Source of the DNA: Pseudomonadota bacterium
GTDB lineage: Bacteria > Pseudomonadota > Alphaproteobacteria > Rhizobiales > Hyphomicrobiaceae
DNA: 8,150 nucleotides
Reading direction: 5' to 3'
Assembly (NCBI GenBank): GCA_021813195.1
Contig: JAKALI010000158.1
Coordinates: forward strand, 1 to 8,150
Part shown: piece after piece, positions 5,518-8,150 of the stretch
How positions within the stretch are numbered: position 1 is the stretch's first letter
Layout: every line of letters begins with the position of its first letter
Made by a program: the position numbers and the translations under genes
Notes under the pieces: generated by a model
What the model was told of the DNA's origin: nothing
Databases searched by the model: none
Seen by the model: the letters and a program-made list of their open reading frames with translations, nothing else

Positions 5518-7759
5518 CTGCCGCGGTTCGCTCCGTTGCAGACGCCCGCGGTGCGCCGCTCGCCGCCAAACGCGCGCGCGTCAAATCACGCTCAATCTGC
5601 AGTGCAGTGGCGCCATCTCCCAATCGCGCGCGGTAGACCTGCACATTGGAGAGCACTTTTGCAACGTATTCACGTGTCTCCTGCAGTGGAATGCGTTCGA
5701 TCCAGTCGATTGGATCGACGGCGGGATCGCGCGGATCGCCGAACTGGGCGATCCACTCGCGCGCGCGTCCCGGTCCGGCGTTGTATCCGGCAAGACCCAG
5801 AATGTAGCAGCCTCTGAAGTTGTCGAGGCGATCGGCGATATAGGCCGATGCGATCATCGTGTTGTAGGATGTGTCGGTGAGCAACCGCTTCAGATCGCAA
5901 TTGATCTTGTAGTCGCGGCAAACGTGTTCGGCGGTGACGGTCATCACCTGCAACAAGCCCTTAGCGCCTGCGCCCGAGACGGTGTCGGGATTGAACTCCG
6001 TCTCTTGGCGCGCGATGCCAAGCAGGAAGGCTGTCTCGGGCGGCTTACGCAGCGGCGTATAGGCCGGGAAGGGATGCACAGGATAGGCGTGGTAGTAGAG
6101 GTTCTGCCGTTTCGCGATGGCAGCCTTCGCGATGCGCACGGCCATCTGCGTATCGCCGACGCGTTCGGCAAGTTGGGCGATCATGGCCGCTTCCGCTTCG
6201 CTGCCCAGATGCATCCGCAGTTGGACGAAGAGGGGATGGGCGATGTGGCGTGACAATCCGGCCTGTTTGGCGATGACAATTGCTTTTGCGGCGTCAAGTG
6301 CACGAAAGCGCGCGATTTCGTCGGCTGTGGGGTCCTGCGGCGGGGAAATTTCGAACCGGGCGCCTGCGGGATCGAGTTTCTTCATGGCGAGCTGGCCATG
6401 GAAGGTATCGGGATCTTTGGCAGCCTCGGAATAGGCCGCGCGGGCCGCCGTCTCGTTCTTGCGGGCTTCGGCCAGGCGGCCGAGCCAGTATTGCGACTTG
6501 GCGCGGCTGAGAGGTCCATCGGCGGCCTGAGCAAAAGCCTCAAAGTGCGGGGCAGCCTTGTCTGGGTCCTTTAGGTACCGCAGCGCGAGCCAGCCAGCCA
6601 TAAAGCTCTGGTCCTTGAGCGGATTGATGCTCAGGGGCCCGGAGGTGCGGACCAAGTCATAAGCGAGCTTCGGCTTACCTACGCGCAAGGCGGCATAAGC
6701 GGTCGTGCGTCGTTCAATCCACCAGCCGTCGGGATTGACCAACGCCGTCGATTCCAAAGGTGCGGACAAGAGTAGCTTGGCGGCTTCATTGATGCGGTTT
6801 GCCCGCCGGAGCGCCTGGGCTTTGTGGAACACAAGGCCCCAGTCTTTGGCGGCACCCTCTCCGGTGGGTAGTGACTCGATGCGTTTGAGGGCTCCATCTT
6901 GCTGGAGAAAAACGGCCAGACGGGCTTCGGCGGCAACGCGCTCGTTTTCCGGCAGAAGGGCTATCGTGCGCCGCGCGATGGCTGCGCGCTCTTTGCGTTG
7001 ACCCATCCAGCGGATGTCCTCGGTAATGAGGCGGTCGAGGCGGGCTTTGTGGTCGGCGGGGGTGAGCAATTTACCAAAACGATCCAGAAAGCCGGTCTCC
7101 AGTGTGGCGGGCAGGTTGTGGTCCCGCCAAGCCTGGGCCGCCAACGCCTGTGCTTCTGCAGTCTGGCCTTCGGCGAGCCGGGCAGACGCAAGTGCCGCAA
7201 GACCAACACCGGTTTCCGGACCTGACGTGGCGAAATGCGCGCGAATGGCAGCCGAGTTCCCGCCTTGTGTGAAGAGGGCTTCTTCGAGACGCTGGGAGAG
7301 AAGGCGGCGATCTCCCCACGCCGGATTGTCGTCCAAGAACTTGCGGTATTCTTCCGCCGTGCCATAGCCGGAGCGCAGGCGGTACCAGTCTGCGAGTTTG
7401 CCCGCCACTGGATCGGAAATCATTTTGCGGTGCGCCAGACCCTTCGCCAGGTTGGCGGCTCCGAAGGCTTTGACAGCGTCGCGCAGATTGGCGGCATCCT
7501 CCTGCGAGATTCGGGTTGCGAGCACGGGCGCGATGGCCGAATCGAGACGCGCCAACGTCGCCCGTTCCGTCTCGTCGGGGGTGTGGCGCTCTACAGCGGT
7601 GGTCCCGATGGCGGGCTCAGCGCGCGCCAGCAGGACGGATGAGGTGACGACATCCACGACGCCCAGGGCGCCGACAACCCATACGGTTGAGAGCGCTAAC
7701 TTCAGGCTTGGACGGGAAAAAATATCGAATTTCCGGTCGCCGGCTTTCATGATCTTCAA
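5510..7759 (-). CDS. slt: Soluble lytic murein transglycosylase (Slt70-like)
   Basis: A 749-residue periplasmic enzyme that cleaves the MurNAc-GlcNAc bond of peptidoglycan with formation of 1,6-anhydro-MurNAc. A long N-terminal signal or anchor has its hydrophobic core at 21-45, with ARA at 45-47 a possible cleavage site. An Ala-rich helical superhelix covers about 65-555 (TPR-like, as in the Slt70 doughnut), and the catalytic SLT domain covers about 567-713. Its motifs are RQETEFNP (catalytic Glu586), GAKGLLQVM (598-606), GYNAGPGR (658-665) and IPLQETREYVAKVL (690-703). QET in place of the common QES is the form I recall in rhizobial homologues. TTG 7759 is chosen because AAAGGA lies 8 nt upstream; ATG 7750 is the conservative alternative, and a TTG at 7804 lacks a good ribosome binding site. 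The hydrolase gene follows with an overlap. Confidence 0.92.
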   Translation of the reverse strand: MKIMKAGDRKFDIFSRPSLKLALSTVWVVGALGVVDVVTSSVLLARAEPAIGTTAVERHTPDETERATLARLDSAIAPVLATRISQEDAANLRDAVKAFGAANLAKGLAHRKMISDPVAGKLADWYRLRSGYGTAEEYRKFLDDNPAWGDRRLLSQRLEEALFTQGGNSAAIRAHFATSGPETGVGLAALASARLAEGQTAEAQALAAQAWRDHNLPATLETGFLDRFGKLLTPADHKARLDRLITEDIRWMGQRKERAAIARRTIALLPENERVAAEARLAVFLQQDGALKRIESLPTGEGAAKDWGLVFHKAQALRRANRINEAAKLLLSAPLESTALVNPDGWWIERRTTAYAALRVGKPKLAYDLVRTSGPLSINPLKDQSFMAGWLALRYLKDPDKAAPHFEAFAQAADGPLSRAKSQYWLGRLAEARKNETAARAAYSEAAKDPDTFHGQLAMKKLDPAGARFEISPPQDPTADEIARFRALDAAKAIVIAKQAGLSRHIAHPLFVQLRMHLGSEAEAAMIAQLAERVGDTQMAVRIAKAAIAKRQNLYYHAYPVHPFPAYTPLRKPPETAFLLGIARQETEFNPDTVSGAGAKGLLQVMTVTAEHVCRDYKINCDLKRLLTDTSYNTMIASAYIADRLDNFRGCYILGLAGYNAGPGRAREWIAQFGDPRDPAVDPIDWIERIPLQETREYVAKVLSNVQVYRARLGDGATALQIERDLTRARLAASGAPRASATERTAAGE

Positions 7760-7767
7760 GGCGGGGG

Positions 7768-7773
7768 TCCTTT
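7768..7773 (-). promoter_or_regulatory. Ribosome binding site deciding the slt start
   Basis: On the minus strand AAAGGA (7773-7768) lies 8 nt before TTG 7759 but 17 nt before ATG 7750. The spacing favours the unusual TTG start, which changes the protein by only three residues at the N-terminus. Confidence 0.45.
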
Positions 7774-7889
7774 CGCTGGGAGGGGACGTCCTCGCTGCGG
7801 CCAATTGGGGACACGCGCGGCTTGGTTGCCTTGCGATCGGGCAGGCGAGCGCCTAAAGTCGCTCTCTGAGCCCCGAACAGAGTGACGAA

Positions 7890-7907
7890 AGCGTACGCCG
7901 TTACGCT
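7890..7907. repeat. Hairpin or palindromic site in the slt-dapA spacer
   Basis: AGCGTA (7890-7895) is complementary to TACGCT (7902-7907) with a 6-nt loop, and the left side also contains the perfect 8-bp palindrome GCGTACGC (7891-7898). No T-run follows on either strand, so it is not a terminator. A protein-binding site is possible. Confidence 0.3.
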
Positions 7908-7945
7908 CTGGAAGGTATCAACGCGATTGGCCTACTTCAAGGCAA

Positions 7946-7965
7946 CGCACGGCCGCGGCTGTGCG
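7946..7965. repeat. GC-rich hairpin in the dapA leader region
   Basis: CGCACGGC (7946-7953) pairs with GGCTGTGCG-side bases 7958-7965 to form an 8-bp stem (one G-T pair) around a CGCG loop. It lies about 100 nt before the dapA start. No U-run follows in either direction, so intrinsic termination is unlikely. It could be an RNA structural element in the dapA leader or a protein site. Confidence 0.35.
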
Positions 7966-8062
7966 AGGGCGGGGAACTTCGATCGAGGGATTCACCTGCG
8001 GGCTCTCTGCGTGCCACGGGCGCGATCGGGGCCACACACCGCCGTTAGGTCTGAGGAGAAGC

Positions 8063-8150
8063 ATGTTCAAAGGTTCACTAACGGCGCTCATTACGCCGTT
8101 CAAGAATGGTGCGCTCGACGAGGGTGCGCTGGTGCGTTTCGTCGAGTGGC
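8063..8150 (+). CDS. dapA: 4-hydroxy-tetrahydrodipicolinate synthase, N-terminal fragment
   Basis: Only the first 29 codons are present; the gene runs off the right edge. The opening MFKGSLTALITPFKNG is the characteristic N-terminal beta-strand of DapA-type class I aldolases, followed by the LDEGALVRFVEW helix. DapA condenses pyruvate with aspartate-semialdehyde in the cytoplasm, the first committed step to diaminopimelate and lysine. The Schiff-base lysine and catalytic threonines lie beyond the window, so a paralogue in the DapA/NanA superfamily cannot be excluded from this fragment alone. GAGGAG (8053-8058) precedes the ATG by 4 nt. Its divergence from a lytic transglycosylase matches the rhizobial order I recall, which supports genuine dapA. 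Confidence 0.85.
   Translation, partial: MFKGSLTALITPFKNGALDEGALVRFVEW

Larger units (their letters stand above)
7760..8062. other. Divergent regulatory spacer between slt and dapA
   Basis: These 303 bases must carry the promoters of both slt (leftward) and dapA (rightward), but I find no -35/-10 pair good enough to call on either strand. Recognisable elements are the slt ribosome binding site (7768-7773), a 5-bp inverted repeat CTCTG/CAGAG (7864-7868 and 7878-7882), a 6-bp hairpin (7890-7907), a strong GC-rich hairpin (7946-7965) and the dapA ribosome binding site GAGGAG (8053-8058). No open frame here has a credible start. Confidence 0.6.

Noticed and set aside
5263..6253. Plus-strand open frames of 184 and 266 codons opposite the hydrolase and transglycosylase genes.
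   Set aside because: The minus-strand frames carry complete catalytic motifs of two known families, while the plus-strand products show no domain. They are shadows.

Overview
The window looks like a chromosomal segment of a GC-rich alphaproteobacterium of the order Hyphomicrobiales (Rhizobiales). The reasons are the kind of OmpA protein present (an N-terminal anchor followed by BON-like repeats), H3TH domains of a type otherwise seen as C-terminal extensions of rhizobial NuoE and ribosomal protein L21, and a lytic transglycosylase gene divergent from dapA, an arrangement I recall from that order. The genus cannot be fixed from the sequence. There are no RNA genes, CRISPR arrays, insertion sequences or signs of recent transfer.

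Layout. Positions 5-458 are a non-coding regulatory region. It holds a good sigma70-type promoter facing right (299-327). It also holds a weaker promoter facing left (64-92) overlapped by an inverted repeat (88-110), and a possible gene start at position 4 on the minus strand that leaves the window. Then, on the plus strand, come three genes: an inner-membrane-anchored protein with BON-like repeats, a charged coiled coil and a C-terminal OmpA peptidoglycan-binding domain (459-2465); a 32-residue membrane peptide too short for routine gene finding (2598-2696); and a membrane-anchored protein with a long Pro/Ala-rich linker and three helix-hairpin-helix-like (H3TH, COG3743-type) domains (2748-4466). 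On the minus strand, a Slt-type lytic transglycosylase (5510-7759) overlaps by 8 nt the start of an alpha/beta-hydrolase gene (4513-5517), which converges on the H3TH gene. A 303-bp divergent spacer separates the transglycosylase from the first 29 codons of dapA (8063 to the window end).

How the genes may work together. The transglycosylase cuts peptidoglycan. DapA feeds the lysine/diaminopimelate pathway that supplies peptidoglycan precursor. The OmpA-like protein should bind peptidoglycan from the inner membrane. The H3TH protein, by the positive-inside rule, should hang its putative DNA-binding domains into the cytoplasm. The small peptide looks like a free-standing copy of the H3TH protein's membrane anchor. 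The main hypothesis is that the first three genes form a little-described envelope module linking the cell wall, the inner membrane and possibly the nucleoid. The sequence supports the architecture; the function is inference.
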